From Archivesica marissinica (taxonomy: Eukaryota > Mollusca > Bivalvia > Venerida > Vesicomyidae): 64,000 nt of DNA. The position numbers and the translations under genes are program-made. A model generated the notes under the pieces. The model saw only the letters and a program-made list of their open reading frames with translations. It was not told the origin of the DNA and ran no database searches. Below are positions 29,052 to 40,867 of this stretch, piece after piece. The first letter of the stretch is position 1, and every line of letters begins with the position of its first letter. The stretch covers positions 27,415,510 through 27,479,509 of the forward strand of contig CM026401.1 in NCBI GenBank assembly GCA_014843695.1. The letters run 5' to 3'.

Positions 29052-29101
29052 TCTGTCGTTTCTATGGATATATAATTGTATATATACATAGAAACGACAG
29101 A
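29052..29101. repeat. Near-perfect 50-nt hairpin
   Basis: Arms CTGTCGTTTCTATG (29053-29066) and CATAGAAACGACAG (29087-29100) are perfect reverse complements. The AT-rich inner part extends pairing to a 23-bp stem with one mismatch and a loop near 29075-29078. It could be a foldback relic, a MITE core or a structured RNA; sequence alone does not decide. Confidence 0.85.
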
Positions 29102-29191
29102 CATTTAGCTATCATGCAGTGGATAAGTAGTCGCCATATCTATCCCACCTCCATATATATTACTGGGACTACATGAGCTTCTGGCCTGCAT

Positions 29192-30042
29192 TATGAACAT
29201 TGGCTTGGCTACTACATTGTCAATGTATGTTGTATTAGTAATGGCGTCAAGAGGTGCTTCTATGAGGGAAAGGATTAATGAACATTGGCTTGGCTACTAC
29301 ATTGTCAATGTATGTTGTATTAGTAATGGCGTCAAGAGGTGCTTCTATGAGGGAAAGGATTAATGAACATTGGCTTGGCTACTACATTGTCAATGTATGT
29401 CGTATTGGTAATGGCGTCAATAGGTGCTTCTATGAGGGAAATGGTTTATGAACATTGGTTTGGCTACTACATTGTCAATGTATGTCGTATTGGTAATGGC
29501 GTCAATAGGTGTTTCTATGGGGGAAAGGATTAATGAACATTGGTTTGGCTACTACATTGTCAATGTATGTTGTATTAGTAATGGCGTCAAGAGGTGCCTC
29601 TATGAGGGAAAGGATTAATGAACATTGGTTTGGCTACTACATTGTCAATGTATGTTGTATTAGTAATGGCGTCAAGAGGTGCTTCTATGAGGGAAAGGAT
29701 TAATGAACATTGGTTTGGCTATTACATTGTCAATGTATGTTGTATTAGTAATTGCGTCAAGAGGTGCTTCTATGAGGGAAAGGATTAATGAACATTGGTT
29801 TGGCTACTACATTGTCAATGTATGTTGTATTAGTAATGGCGTCAAGAGGTGCTTCTATGAGGGAAAGGATTAATGAACATTGGTTTGGCTACTACATTGT
29901 CAATGTATGTTGTATTAGTAATGGCGTCAAGAGCTGCTTCTATGAGGGAAAGGATTAATGAACATTGGTTTGGCTACTGCTTTATCAATGTAAGTTGTAT
30001 TAGTAATGGCGTCAATAGGTGCTTCTATAAGGGAAAGTATTA
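29192..30042. repeat. 85-bp minisatellite, 10 copies
   Basis: Units start at 29192, 29277, 29362, 29447, 29532 and so on, each with AATGAACATTGG, ATTGTCAATGTATGT and AATGGCGTCAAGAGGTGC. Divergence is a few percent. A tRNA-headed SINE starts about 50 bp after the last unit. Confidence 0.95.
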
Positions 30043-30089
30043 ATACGTTCTCCGACAAGTATTCCGTCAAACAATACCCAGTGCTCCGA

Positions 30090-30340
30090 CACATGATTTG
30101 CGGATCTCCGTGGTCGAGTGGTCGCTGACATGTGTACCACGTAACATATTATCACTGATGGTCACAAGTTCGAGCCCCACTCAGACCGTGTCTCTTTATA
30201 TGAAACAGTTGGCAGTTTCTTACGGAGGTTGGTGCACCAAGTACTGGTTAACCGTTGGTGCCTGCGCAGGAAAGGTGTTGTTGTTAGGTAAACTGCTCCT
30301 CGCTCATATGGGCAACCGGTAGCGACGATAAATAAACTTT
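30090..30340 (+). mobile_element. tRNA(Ser/Leu)-like SINE with a shared 3' tail
   Basis: Head with CCGTGGTCGAGTGGTCGCTG (A-box layout) and CACAAGTTCGAGCCCCAC (B-box layout), an unrelated body, and a tail containing CAACCGGTAGCGACGATAAA. The same tail ends the different SINE at 59765-60020 and begins the minus-strand copy at 55440. The shared tail is likely recognised by one partner LINE reverse transcriptase (established for many SINE/LINE pairs, inferred here). An open frame across it (30098-30322) is spurious. Confidence 0.8.
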
Positions 30341-30344
30341 AAAA

Positions 30345-30766
30345 AGGCAATGCAGTACACATGCGATGATGTGAGCAAGAGGCGATGCTAGTCGGTCATA
30401 CCCAGTTTGTAGTGACATCTTCTAGGATTGTGAAACAACAACAATCAGCTGTATACATACTGTGCTAGTAAAGTTGGATGCCAATTTATGGCAATGCATT
30501 AGTTCATATTAAAAATAACACTATGTTTATCTCAAACCTTGTTGCTCGTGCAATATCTGCAACACCATGAGACAGTAATGTAATAGTATGTATAACTCAC
30601 TTGCTATCAAATGTATAATATTATTACCAACACAGCAATGGTAGCGTTAGATTTAATGCATCCGGTGGTGCACTTTTTCACCTTTCTTAGACAGTAGGCG
30701 AAGACATATAATGTAATGAAGAGACATCCAATATTAATGTCGCATGATACAAACATAGACGGTGAC
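30345..30766. other. Unique spacer, no gene seen
   Basis: Unique AT-rich DNA between a SINE and the CACGTCA mosaic array. No coding or RNA signal noticed. Confidence 0.5.
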
Positions 30767-32678
30767 ACTTCACTAGATGCACGTCAGCACGTCACTAGAT
30801 GCACGTAGGCACGTCACTAGATGCACGTCACTATATGTACTTCACTAGCTGCACGTCAGCACGTCACTAGATGCACGTCAGCACTCACTAGATGCACGTC
30901 AGCACGTCACTAGATGCACGTCACTATATGTACTTCACTAGCTGCACGTCAGCACGTCACTAGATGCACGTCACTATATGTACTTCACTAGCTGCACGTC
31001 AGCACGTCACTATATGTACTTCACTAGCTGCACGTCAGCACGTCACTAGATGCACGTCACTAGCTGCACGTCAGTACGTCACTAGATGCACGTCACTAGC
31101 TGCACGTCAGCACGTCACTATATGTACTTCACTAGCTGCACGTCAGCACGTCACTATATGTACTTCACTAGCTGCACGTCAGCACGTCACTATATGTACT
31201 TCACTAGCTGCACGTCAGCACGTCACTAGATGCACGTCACTAGCTGCACGTCAGCACGTCACTAGATGCATGTCAGCACGTCACTATATGTACTTCACTA
31301 GCTGCACGTCAGCACGTCACTAGATGCACGTCACTAGCTGCACGTCAGCACGTCACTAGATGCATGTCAGCACGTCACTAGCTGCACGTCAGCACGTCAC
31401 TAGATGCACGTCAGCACGTAACAAGATGCATGTCAGCACGTCACTAGATGCACGTCTGCACGTCACTAGATGCACGTCACTAGCTGCACGTCAGCACGTC
31501 ACTAGATGCATGTCAGCACGTCACTAGCTGCACGTCACTATATGTACTTCACTAGCTGCACGTCACTATATGTACTTCACTAGCTGCACGTCAGCACGTC
31601 ACTAGATGCACGTCACTAGCTGCACGTCAGCACGTCACTAGATGCACGTCACTAGCTGCAAGTCATCACATCACTAGATGCACGTCACTAGCTGCATGTC
31701 AGTACGTCACTAGCTACACGTCAGCACGTCACTAGATGCACGTCACTAGCTGCACGTCAGCACGTCACTAGATGCACGTCACTAGCTGCAAGTCACTAGC
31801 TGCATGTCAGCACGTCACTAGCTGCATGTGAGCACGTCACTAGCTGCACGTCAGCACGTCACTAGATGCACGTCACTAGCTGAACGTCAGCATTCACTAG
31901 ATGCACGTCAGCACGTCACTAGCTGCACGTCAGCACGTCACTAGCTGCACGTTAGCACGCCACTAGATGCATGTCAGCACGTCACTAGATGCACGTCACT
32001 AGATGCATGTCAGCACGTCACTATATGCACGTCACTTGATGCACGTCAGTACGTCACTAGCTGCACGTCAGCACTTCACTAGATGCACGTCACTAGCTGC
32101 ACGTCAGCACGTCACTAGATGCACGTCAGCACGTCACTAGCTGCACGTCAGCACGTCACTAGATGCATGTCAGCACGTCACTAGATGCACGTCACTATAT
32201 GTACTTCACTAGCTGCACGTCAGTACGTCACTAGATATAAGTCACTAGCTGCACGTCAGTACGTCACTAGATGTAAGTCAGCACGTCACTAGATGCACGT
32301 CACTAGCTGCACGTCAGTACGTCACTAGATGTAAGTCAGCACGTCACTAGATGCACGTCACTAGCTGCACGTCAGTACGTCACTATATGTACTTCACTAG
32401 CTGCACGTCAGTACGTCACTAGATGTAAGTCACTAGCTGCATGTCACTACGTCACTAGATGCACGTCACTAGCTGCAAGTCATCACATCACTAGATGTAC
32501 GCCATTAGATGCACGTCATCACGTCACTAGATGCACGCCATTTGCTGAACGTCAACACGCCATTAACTGCACGTCAGCACGTCACTAGAGGTACACCATT
32601 AGATGCACGTCAACACGCCATTAGCTGCACGTCAGCACGTCACTAGATGTACGCCATTAACTGCACGTCACTAGCTGT
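30767..32678. repeat. Mosaic minisatellite of 14-bp and 8-bp monomers
   Basis: Built from CACGTCACTAGATG or CACGTCACTAGCTG (14 bp), CACGTCAG (8 bp) and a CACGTCACTATATG/TACTTCACTAGCTG variant, in irregular order. The right end (32450-32678) decays into CGCCATTA and CATCACATCAC variants. TGACGTG on the minus strand, a bZIP-type core, is present in nearly every unit. Long open frames such as 30964-31323 follow the repeat and are not coding. Confidence 0.95.
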
Positions 32679-33584
32679 ATCAGCTTTAGTCACATGGAAT
32701 TATATAGTTCTATGTAATAAATATGATTATTGTATCAAGGCCAACGACTGTGTATCTAACTGTGTAGCTATCCAAAGTGTATATTCACGAGACGTGATAG
32801 TTTACAGAATATCACACTATTTAATAAGTATACATGCATACGTGTTATGGAATTATAGGAATATAATATTTCGTGTCGATTCTTCAAATATAAATTCATT
32901 TGAACATTTACAATAATAGTCTAATTTTGTCATTGTGTCTATGGATTCTCTCCATTCTTGAATGAACTGGTCATGTATTCTGCTTTTAAACATAGGAAAA
33001 TAATTAATATTATCATTACCTACATCTCTAAAGCCAAGATGATCATTAACATATCATTAGATTATTTCCTTGAGCAGACATAAAACTTGATAATAATAAT
33101 AATATTAATAATAATAAGAAGAAGAAGAATACTGCCTAAAAGGGTCGTGTAAGAGCTTTCCTATATTTGTATCGGTGTGTCCTTTGCACAACATGCTATC
33201 AATTTGCATCCACTTTCTCATCTTATAATGTTATTAAATTATTAAACATTGACAGATATCCGCAGTATATCCAACTGAACCTCTGTAGAGATTTGTATTC
33301 AATTAATTAACATGCTTTTGATAAAATCACAACTATCATACCGCAACATAGATACATTGTTAAGGAACAACAGTAAAAACAAAGGATTCCAATTAAAAAG
33401 TACAGCTATACATATATCGGAATAAATCAGACTTTATTTGCCAAGGGAAGTTATAGAACAGCCTCTCATTTATCTTGATTTATGTTCATACAAATTGTTT
33501 CCCTTGTTATCTCCGCTGAGGATGTTAGGTTTTTGGTATCCGCCTACCTGCCTGACCCTGCCCGCACGCCCAATACCCACCCAC
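32679..33584. other. Unique AT-rich spacer with a small TAA/GAA microsatellite
   Basis: No convincing gene; an 89-codon frame at 32647-32916 begins inside the array and has no motif. A short (TAA)n to (GAA)n microsatellite lies at 33089-33130. The rest is unremarkable. Confidence 0.5.
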
Positions 33585-34602
<1,018 letters not shown>

Positions 34603-34919
34603 AACAAATAAATATGCGGAAAGATTGTAATTGGAAACCAAAGGAGTTTCTATAGAATTGTTGTCTAGTTTCAGCATGCAATTAGCGAGACCGGATATGA
34701 AGGAACATTGAGATAATTGTAAATCGACCTTCCAACCGGAAACGTGGGTATGTGTATAGAAGATACGACTTGCTGGAATATTATATAATAAGACATTAAA
34801 ATGAAATATACGTATATAAATGTTTACTGTAAGGCCACATGTGTTCGCGATGTAAACATTGAACAGGCTGTAAAGAATATAATTATGTTGCATTTCTGTC
34901 AAACACATTTCGAGGACAT
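34603..34919. other. Unique spacer, no gene seen
   Basis: Unique AT-rich sequence right of the tetranucleotide array; nothing to name. Confidence 0.5.
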
Positions 34920-35090
34920 AGACATGTCTTACTGGGCAGGCTTAGCCGAACTAAGCGGTTAACCAGTATTAAGCAATATGTATGAGATGCCATGCTCAAG
35001 GACACTACATATGTGACCAGACCGAGTATCAAACCGAGGGCCCATCCATTCCAAATTCGATGCCCATCCACTAGACAAAGGACGCCAAAA
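34920..35090 (-). mobile_element. tRNA-like SINE remnant
   Basis: On the minus strand, 35085 down to about 35020 reads TTGTCTAGTGGATGGGCATC, then GGGCCCTCGGTTTGATACTC, an A/B-box layout. The following body contains ACTGGTTAACCGCTTAG. Boundaries are approximate. Confidence 0.55.
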
Positions 35091-35404
35091 TGTTACGTAT
35101 AATTAAATGTTGAAATCTCTTAGACATCTGGTATCCTTTGCACACAAGAACTACCGACGTTGTGCATGTTGCACATTGTACACAGACTTACGACAAAGCT
35201 ACATTCGCATGTTTTAGTCTCATAGAGATAGTATTTACACATGTATGCAACTGTTTAGAAGTGAAAAGGCGTAAGCACTTTTTTATCGTATGATTATTTA
35301 TGAATAAAGCGTTTGAGATGAGAATGAGTTATTATATCAAAATTAATGTGTTTCCTTCTGCCGGAAAGAATTACGTAACAGGTTAAATATATAAACAAGC
35401 GGAT

Positions 35405-35621
35405 TTAACCATCTCCGATTTAGTCCAGTGGTTAACACGATGGATGGACTGGGGACAAGGATTGCAGGTTCGATCCCCCGCCTGACCCTAATAAAATTAA
35501 CATTGTTTCAGTAAGGACTTTAAGCCGAGGTCTCGTGTCGGTGCTTCACGTAAAAGAACCAGAGGAGATTCTTGAATGGGCATCTGTCTCTATCATTGCA
35601 CTATCCTCCACAATATGTGTT
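35405..35621 (+). mobile_element. tRNA-derived SINE, same family as 43.9 and 59.8 kb
   Basis: Head GTCCAGTGGTTAACACGATG and GCAGGTTCGATCCCCCG, then TGACCCTAATAAAATTAACA, GGTCTCGTGTCGGTGC, ACGTAAAAGAACCAGAGGAG and CATTGCACTATCCTCCA. The same blocks occur in the same order at 43915-44115 and 59765-59950. The 3' tail with CAACCGGTAGCG is missing, so this copy is 3' truncated or diverged. Confidence 0.8.
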
Positions 35622-35958
35622 GATACGTATCGGGGATGGTAGAACACCAACTGTAGATACTAGGTATGCCATGTGTACACATTTCTGTAAACGTGTACAC
35701 GATCCTTAATACCCGACACGGCGCCGTTTACACGTTGTTCAAGTATGCATATTGCGCAGTTAGTATTCATTGGTAGATAATGCTACTTACTTGATGTAAA
35801 TAATAAATTGTGTACACTAATCTTCATTATATGACGTCATCAATTAAGATAGTGTACACGGTTACTCAATTAGTACACGTGTATTGCCATTACACGACAC
35901 GGCTCCGTTTGCACGTGTAAACGTGGAAGCCATGGTAGATACGTTTCGGGAATGGTAG
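35622..35958. repeat. Palindrome-rich segment between 21-bp direct repeats
   Basis: Two copies of a 21-bp sequence (GATACGTATCGGGGATGG.. at 35622 and GATACGTTTCGGGAATGG.. at 35938; 19 of 21 match) flank 295 bp. Inside are four GTGTACAC palindromes (35673, 35693, 35810, 35852), one TGACGTCA (35832), TACACGTGTA (35874) and a second direct repeat pair around GACACGGC (near 35717 and 35895). It may be an insertion or a regulatory segment; no open frame is visible. Confidence 0.6.
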
Positions 35959-36410
35959 TTTATTCGCGAATACACAGCCATACTGAGTGGATAGAGCTAG
36001 GTCATTACATAGACTAGCCATATATTCGGATATGTGTGTATGAAACATGAACTATACACAATTACATAATTGATGTGACACATACCATCTTCAACTATAT
36101 ACAATACAGACAGACTGAGATATATTTCTTTTTAATCTGGAACGTTTGTCTGTAAATAGATACATGATTAAATTAAGGTTATTGTAATTTAAGATGTATT
36201 TAAATAATAAAACACTGGTAGTGGTACAAATTGTTACCATGGTAACTGTTTCCACACACTATTTGGTTTGTAAAAACAGCACATGATATGATCATTTTAG
36301 CATTACAAACTAAATTATAATAATAATAAAATACAAAGTAAACATACACAACAAACAACTAAGTAGTATGTGTTTCAGCTTGAAAGACAGTCTACTACAT
36401 TAATATAAGT
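35959..36410. other. Unique AT-rich spacer, no gene seen
   Basis: No coding sequence or element end noticed. Confidence 0.5.
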
Positions 36411-36612
36411 AGTTGCTATAGTAGTGTGGTGATAACACCGGTCCGGTACGGTTTTGGCCGGGGAAATATCACTCTCCAGCACGGGACCCGATTGAGCGAG
36501 ACGAGACGAGACCGGCGAAGTGTGAAGATCGTGGCTTGCCCACTCAACGTTCTTTCAACGACAGAACAAGACAGTGTAAATTGTGACAATCGCTTGTATT
36601 AAGATAGACATA
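36411..36612 (+). mobile_element. Probable left part of a Ty3/gypsy 5' LTR, split by an insertion
   Basis: A GC-rich unique stretch (GGTCCGGTACGG, GGGACCCGATTGAGCG, AGACGAGACGAGACCGG) lies just left of a TIR transposon. If that transposon is removed, this stretch joins 39272-39310, which ends next to a tRNA-complementary primer site. LTR status is inferred from position. I found no 3' copy in the window, and the start is not defined. Confidence 0.35.
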
Positions 36613-36670
36613 CACTTAGGGCCACTTGTAACCCGACATTTAAATAAATCGGTATAATTGACCTTTCTGC

Positions 36671-38671
36671 AAACGCTACTTAGGCACGCCCCCATATTTA
36701 CCGGTGCTCGCTGTAACCAAGCTTGACAAGCTATCTAACAAAATGGCGTCTAACGCAGTCCTGCATCGAGTTAATCTAGATAAAATTCAGTCGAATGTCT
36801 CGGTTTTATTTCACCCAGATAAGAATATCTCGTTGAAAGCAAGAAGGCAAGGGTTTTAGGTGAATTCAGGTGGTTTCGTATAATCCCTTGTTCGTCTAAT
36901 GGTAGTTTCGTATACTAGTGCATTCGTATAATCACAGGTTCGTATTATATATATATATAGTACTGCACTATACAGGCCCATTATAATAATGCTATTATTA
37001 GCTATTTAGGTAATTAGACACAATTATGAATGGGACTATGTAGCCGTGTGTTTGCCATACCAGGAGTGATTATCTATCTAGGTTTCAGGCCACTAATCAA
37101 GATTAATTAAAGTGAATGGGGGAGAATAAATAAATCATTCCGCATTTTCGATGATTCCAACGGTGGCACTTATCGCAGCTAAGAGCATGCATACGGCTGG
37201 AAACGTGACGAGAGCAAAAAACGCATGGAAAAATAGACGCCATGGTTGTAATGAAATTGATGTGAAGAGCATGCTATTTATACATGATTCAAGGGCTTGG
37301 ACATATGGCACGGCTCAGATCTAAAGCTGATAAAACACGGGCATAAAAGCCAGCATCGCAAATGTTTGAGCCGACCGATCAAGGTGTGAAAAATAATATA
37401 TTCTCCAGTAATTGATTAATTTGTCAACAGCCCATCTCATAATAGACGTAGTTCACTGAGCTAATATGGGAATCCCACAGCTCTGCACATGCATGGGTAC
37501 TATTACTACTATCTGATCCATAGTCCACCATCCACGACAATATGTATGTCCAGGTGGAAATTATTGATGCTTAGGTTTACGTTTATTTAGCCCCTGTCAT
37601 ATAGCAGTTTGGTAAGAGTTGTTTGTTGTCTCCCCTTGACCAGAGTACAGTTTATAAATCATGTTCATTCAGCCGTGGTTGGTTTCCCGCGCTATAGTTT
37701 TATGATCAGCTGATTTCACTGCCTTCCATATATCTGAAGTGGTCAGATGTCAATATTTAGAGTCATATTTATTTTAGTTAATTTCAATCATGGAATAACA
37801 GGTTGGTTCATTTGGTTAGCTGTCATTGTTGTTTGTTTTATAGTACTAAAGAAATCATAAATGAGCTATGTGTATTTGTTGATATTCTAGAGATATACAT
37901 TTCAAGACATGTACCAGGTACATGCATAACTTAAAATGGCGGCATATGTTAATTACTTATTTAAATGGTAATGGATTATATCACTGTTTCTTTCTATGCA
38001 TATTCACACTGTTCTATAACAACTTACAGATTATCACCGCGAGAGAGACAATGACTCGGTGTAGTAATCAACACTATAATTATGTGCACACATTTTATAA
38101 TTGACCAATTAGCACAATCAGTGCTAAATTCCGATGTGCAGATCTTGATAATAAATAGCAGTAGGCCCCTATCGGGTATTATAAAGAGATGTTCGGTATT
38201 ATAAGTCGGCGGTCTCTGTGATGTACCGTTAGTCGGTAAGTTGTTGATTACTCCCAATAAACAGTGTGACACGCTTGATTGCTGTGTTTGTGAGAAAAGA
38301 ATGACTATAGTCGGTGTTTTATAGATGCATTGTTTTTAAAGCAGCTGTCTGGTATTTTGTGGTTCATATACACACTTTTAGAGTTGTCCAAGGATTTTGA
38401 AATGGGTTGAATTTAACGTCGATCACCAGGATATCGTCTAATTGTGTACTATAACTAACCCACACACCAAAGCTACACATTTTCAACATCATTAAAACAA
38501 TTTTAAACCCGTATTTTCGATCAAATTCACGCCTTTTCAAATGTGTCTACTCGTTACTAGTGTGTCTAATATGCATTGCTTGTCTAACAAGATGGCGGCG
38601 ATAAACCGTTGTCGGGGGTGTGCGCGAATGGTGCGATGCGATTGGCTAACGCCAGCTGTCAATCAAAATCG
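36671..38671. other. Interior of the TIR transposon, no recognised gene
   Basis: Unique AT-rich DNA. A 38-codon frame at 36742-36858 has a good start context (AACAAAATGGCG), and a 35-codon frame at 38592-38699 starts in AACAAGATGGCGGC, a YY1-like context. Both are too short to call genes. A small (TA)n lies near 36948-36959. Confidence 0.45.
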
Positions 38672-38686
38672 GCAGAAAGGTCAATT

Positions 38687-39221
38687 GGATTATTTGTGAA
38701 AGGATTTCGTTCTAATTAGGACTATGTATAAATCAACACACCATACGTACATACAAGACATTTCTTTTGAATTGATGAACAAAAAGGTACAAAATTTATC
38801 AAATAACAAACATCACTGTAACATCAAAATTCACAAAATAACACAGCGCAAGACCAGACAGACACTTCAAATCATGGTTCAATATATTAATTTGAAATTA
38901 TAGATTATGTTATTCAGCTACATTATCTGAACACAAATGATCATATCGTTCACCTGTGAGACGGAGGTGTGTGCACGTCGTAAGAGACATGGGAGGACAC
39001 ACTAGATATTAGTTTCTCGGACATACAGATTGTATTGGGTGACTTTTCACATTGTTCGGATTTTGCGTTGTGTCATTATTTTGTGGATTTTGATAATACA
39101 GTGATGTTTGTTATTTGTTAAGTTTTATACATTATTGTTGATGAATTAAAAAGAAATTTCTAGTATGACATTTTGATTTATTCTTGGTCCAAACGTCAAC
39201 AAAATCCTTTCACAAATAATG
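38687..39221. mobile_element. Foldback-type MITE with about 165-bp arms
   Basis: The arms 38687-38855 and 39058-39221 are inverted repeats. Matching blocks include ATTATTTGTGAAAGGATTT, TTTCTTTT(G)AATT, a perfect 20-mer AAATAACAAACATCACTGTA (38801-38820 versus 39097-39116), CACAAAATAA and GCGCAAGACC/ACGCAAAATCC. About 200 bp separate the arms. It sits inside the right TIR of the larger transposon, and the flanking CAATT (38682-38686) and CAATA (39222-39226) may be the target duplication. No coding capacity. Confidence 0.85.
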
Positions 39222-39313
39222 CAATAATACCGAATTATATAAGTGTCGGGTTACAAGTGGCCCTAAGTGTATACAGATAAAGTGTAACAACTAGGTAAGA
39301 CACGTTATAATGA

Positions 39314-39338
39314 TGGCAGTGGTGGGATTCAACCTACG
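39314..39338 (+). promoter_or_regulatory. Retrotransposon primer-binding site (tRNA-complementary)
   Basis: TGGCAGTGGTGGGATTC begins with TGG, the complement of tRNA CCA-3', and continues as the complement of an acceptor stem and the T-arm GAATCCCAC. This is the usual form of an LTR-retrotransposon minus-strand primer site. The donor tRNA is not identified (a G discriminator would fit Ser). It lies 5' of the protease in the correct orientation. Confidence 0.75.
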
Positions 39339-39351
39339 TCGAGTTGAAGGA

Positions 39352-39420
39352 AATCCCCTGGGAAATTGGAATATGTTTGGTTTGAAACCACGTGTTTCAA
39401 TATTCTACATTCTGGGGATT
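39352..39420 (+). other. Hairpin downstream of the primer-binding site
   Basis: AATCCCC (39352-39358) pairs with GGGGATT (39414-39420), and the inner TGAAAC and GTTTCA pair around CACGT, with GAATAT/ATATTC between. LTR-element leaders often carry packaging or dimerisation stem-loops; that role here is inference. Confidence 0.55.
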
Positions 39421-39836
39421 ATTCAGAATATTGTATTTGTCTAACTTGCATAAGTATCCAGTGAAGTTGTCAAGACTAAATTAATGTCCAGTCAAAGACT
39501 GTCATACTAGTTCGTTTGTGTTGCTTTATTAACATTTGTTTGTGTACACAGTTGTTGATATTGCCAACATTGGTACTGGCACTAATATAGACCCACATAT
39601 GCAAAGTCCCTGGCCGGCTATATTTAGTACATTATTTGTTCATATGCAAAGCTAAATATTGTGTAATAAAATATTTTGAGTTAAAGACCAAGACTATTGT
39701 GTTGTGATCTTCCATGGTCGATATACGAATATTGCAACAGGTAACCCTGCATATTTTATATAACTTTAATAATATATATTCAGTACCCTAACAAATAGGG
39801 CTTCATTCAGTCAATCCAATTGTATTGTGGTGAATT

Positions 39837-40666
39837 TTGCGTCCTCCGATAACCATTGCAGGCATCGGTCTAAGATCGGCGTCTGCTATAATTTGCCTAA
39901 GGGGGTCTGAACTATCAAATAACCCTTGCAAAGTTCCTCGGTTACAACCATCTGCTGGAGATTTCCCGGCGGAAATTAAGAGACGCACTTTGAGTAAAAT
40001 TGAGAATGGCCCGATAACCTTGAACACAAATTCCAGTCCAGGCATTGGCCAAAGGGACACAGTGAAGCAACCCTCTTTATCCGATCATGGTAAAACTACG
40101 GCACATGATGCAACGCGTATATCCATTGGTCAATTAAGGACATTGTCACAATTCAGCATGATTGTCAATGTTGAGAACACGATAGTTAAAGCGGTGGTGG
40201 ACACGGCTGCTGAAGTGACCATAATTTCGGATATATTTTACAATTCGCTGACATATAAACCAAACAAAATTCGCGATGTAAAACTCTACACTGCCGGACG
40301 ACAGCTTTCCATGAATGGATTTGAGGTTGGACCTATTAGGTTGAAGATTGGGGGAACTGGTATAGCGAGGAGGTACCACCAATAGAACAAGACATGTTCT
40401 TTGTGTTTGACCATTTGTATCACAGAGGAGCTGCTTCACTGGACATGGAGCAAGCTGTATTGATATCTGATGGTCAAGAGATTAGTCTCGAGGTGGGGAA
40501 GCAAGGTGGTACTCCACTGGTGGCCAGAGTAGTTATCGGCATTAGGCAAGTTGTTCCGCCTATGTCCGTGGTACGGGTAAACTGCAAAATGAGCGTTCCC
40601 ATCCCAGGGGATTATGTAGTGGAACCAATAGGTGGTTTGAAGATGTTAGCTCCGCATGGTATGTAG
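39837..40666 (+). pseudogene. Ty3/gypsy aspartic protease, frameshifted
   Basis: An open frame 39837-40385 carries VDTAAEVTIIS near codon 122-132, the retropepsin active-site region (family form DTGA or DTAA). The domain continues in another frame at 40394-40666 with DHLYHRGAASLD, which matches the conserved block after the flap in gypsy proteases. At least one frameshift near 40380 splits it. The N-terminal 110 codons are not recognised and may be gag or a linker. Confidence 0.75.
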
Positions 40667-40729
40667 TGATAATGTAGACCCAATATTTTGTCTTTTGAAC
40701 CCATCGGAGAGTTATCGATTTCTCAAACG

Positions 40730-40867
40730 GGGACAGCAATTGGCTTAAACATATTTATTCGTTCATTAGGTACAGTACATATCTATTTTATAGCCTATAC
40801 AAACGAAAATGGATTTAATCGGAAGCTTAAAGCTTATTGTGATTATCTCCATTGGGACAGCAATTGG
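40730..40867. mobile_element. 110-bp insertion with a 14-bp target duplication
   Basis: GGGACAGCAATTGG occurs at 40730-40743 and again at 40854-40867. The pol reading resumes after the second copy (GTAIGIAYPVGECI). The 110 bp between is AT-rich and foreign to pol. A 14-bp duplication fits target-primed retroposition; no clear poly-A or SINE head is visible. Confidence 0.7.

Larger units (their letters stand above)
36613..39269. mobile_element. Non-autonomous TIR DNA transposon with TA target duplication
   Basis: The ends are inverted repeats starting CACTTAGGGCCACTTGTAAC. The outer 26 bp of both ends match perfectly, and a weaker match extends to ACCTTTCTGC (36670 on the left). Each end is flanked by TA (36611-36612 and 39270-39271), as in Tc1/mariner-like families. 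The right TIR is interrupted by a 535-bp insertion (38687-39221), after which CAATAATACCG resumes the match. Without it the element is about 2.1 kb. No transposase is recognisable inside, so it is probably mobilised in trans. Confidence 0.85.
39272..39836 (+). mobile_element. Ty3/gypsy leader: U5 end and untranslated leader
   Basis: This stretch follows the TIR transposon, includes the primer-binding site (39314) and a hairpin (39352-39420), and leads into the protease. A gag frame is not recognisable, so gag has been lost or decayed beyond recognition by eye. Confidence 0.45.

Noticed and set aside
36742..36858. First exon of a host gene starting ATGGCG
   Set aside because: Only 38 codons, ends in a stop without a good donor, and lies inside a TIR transposon.
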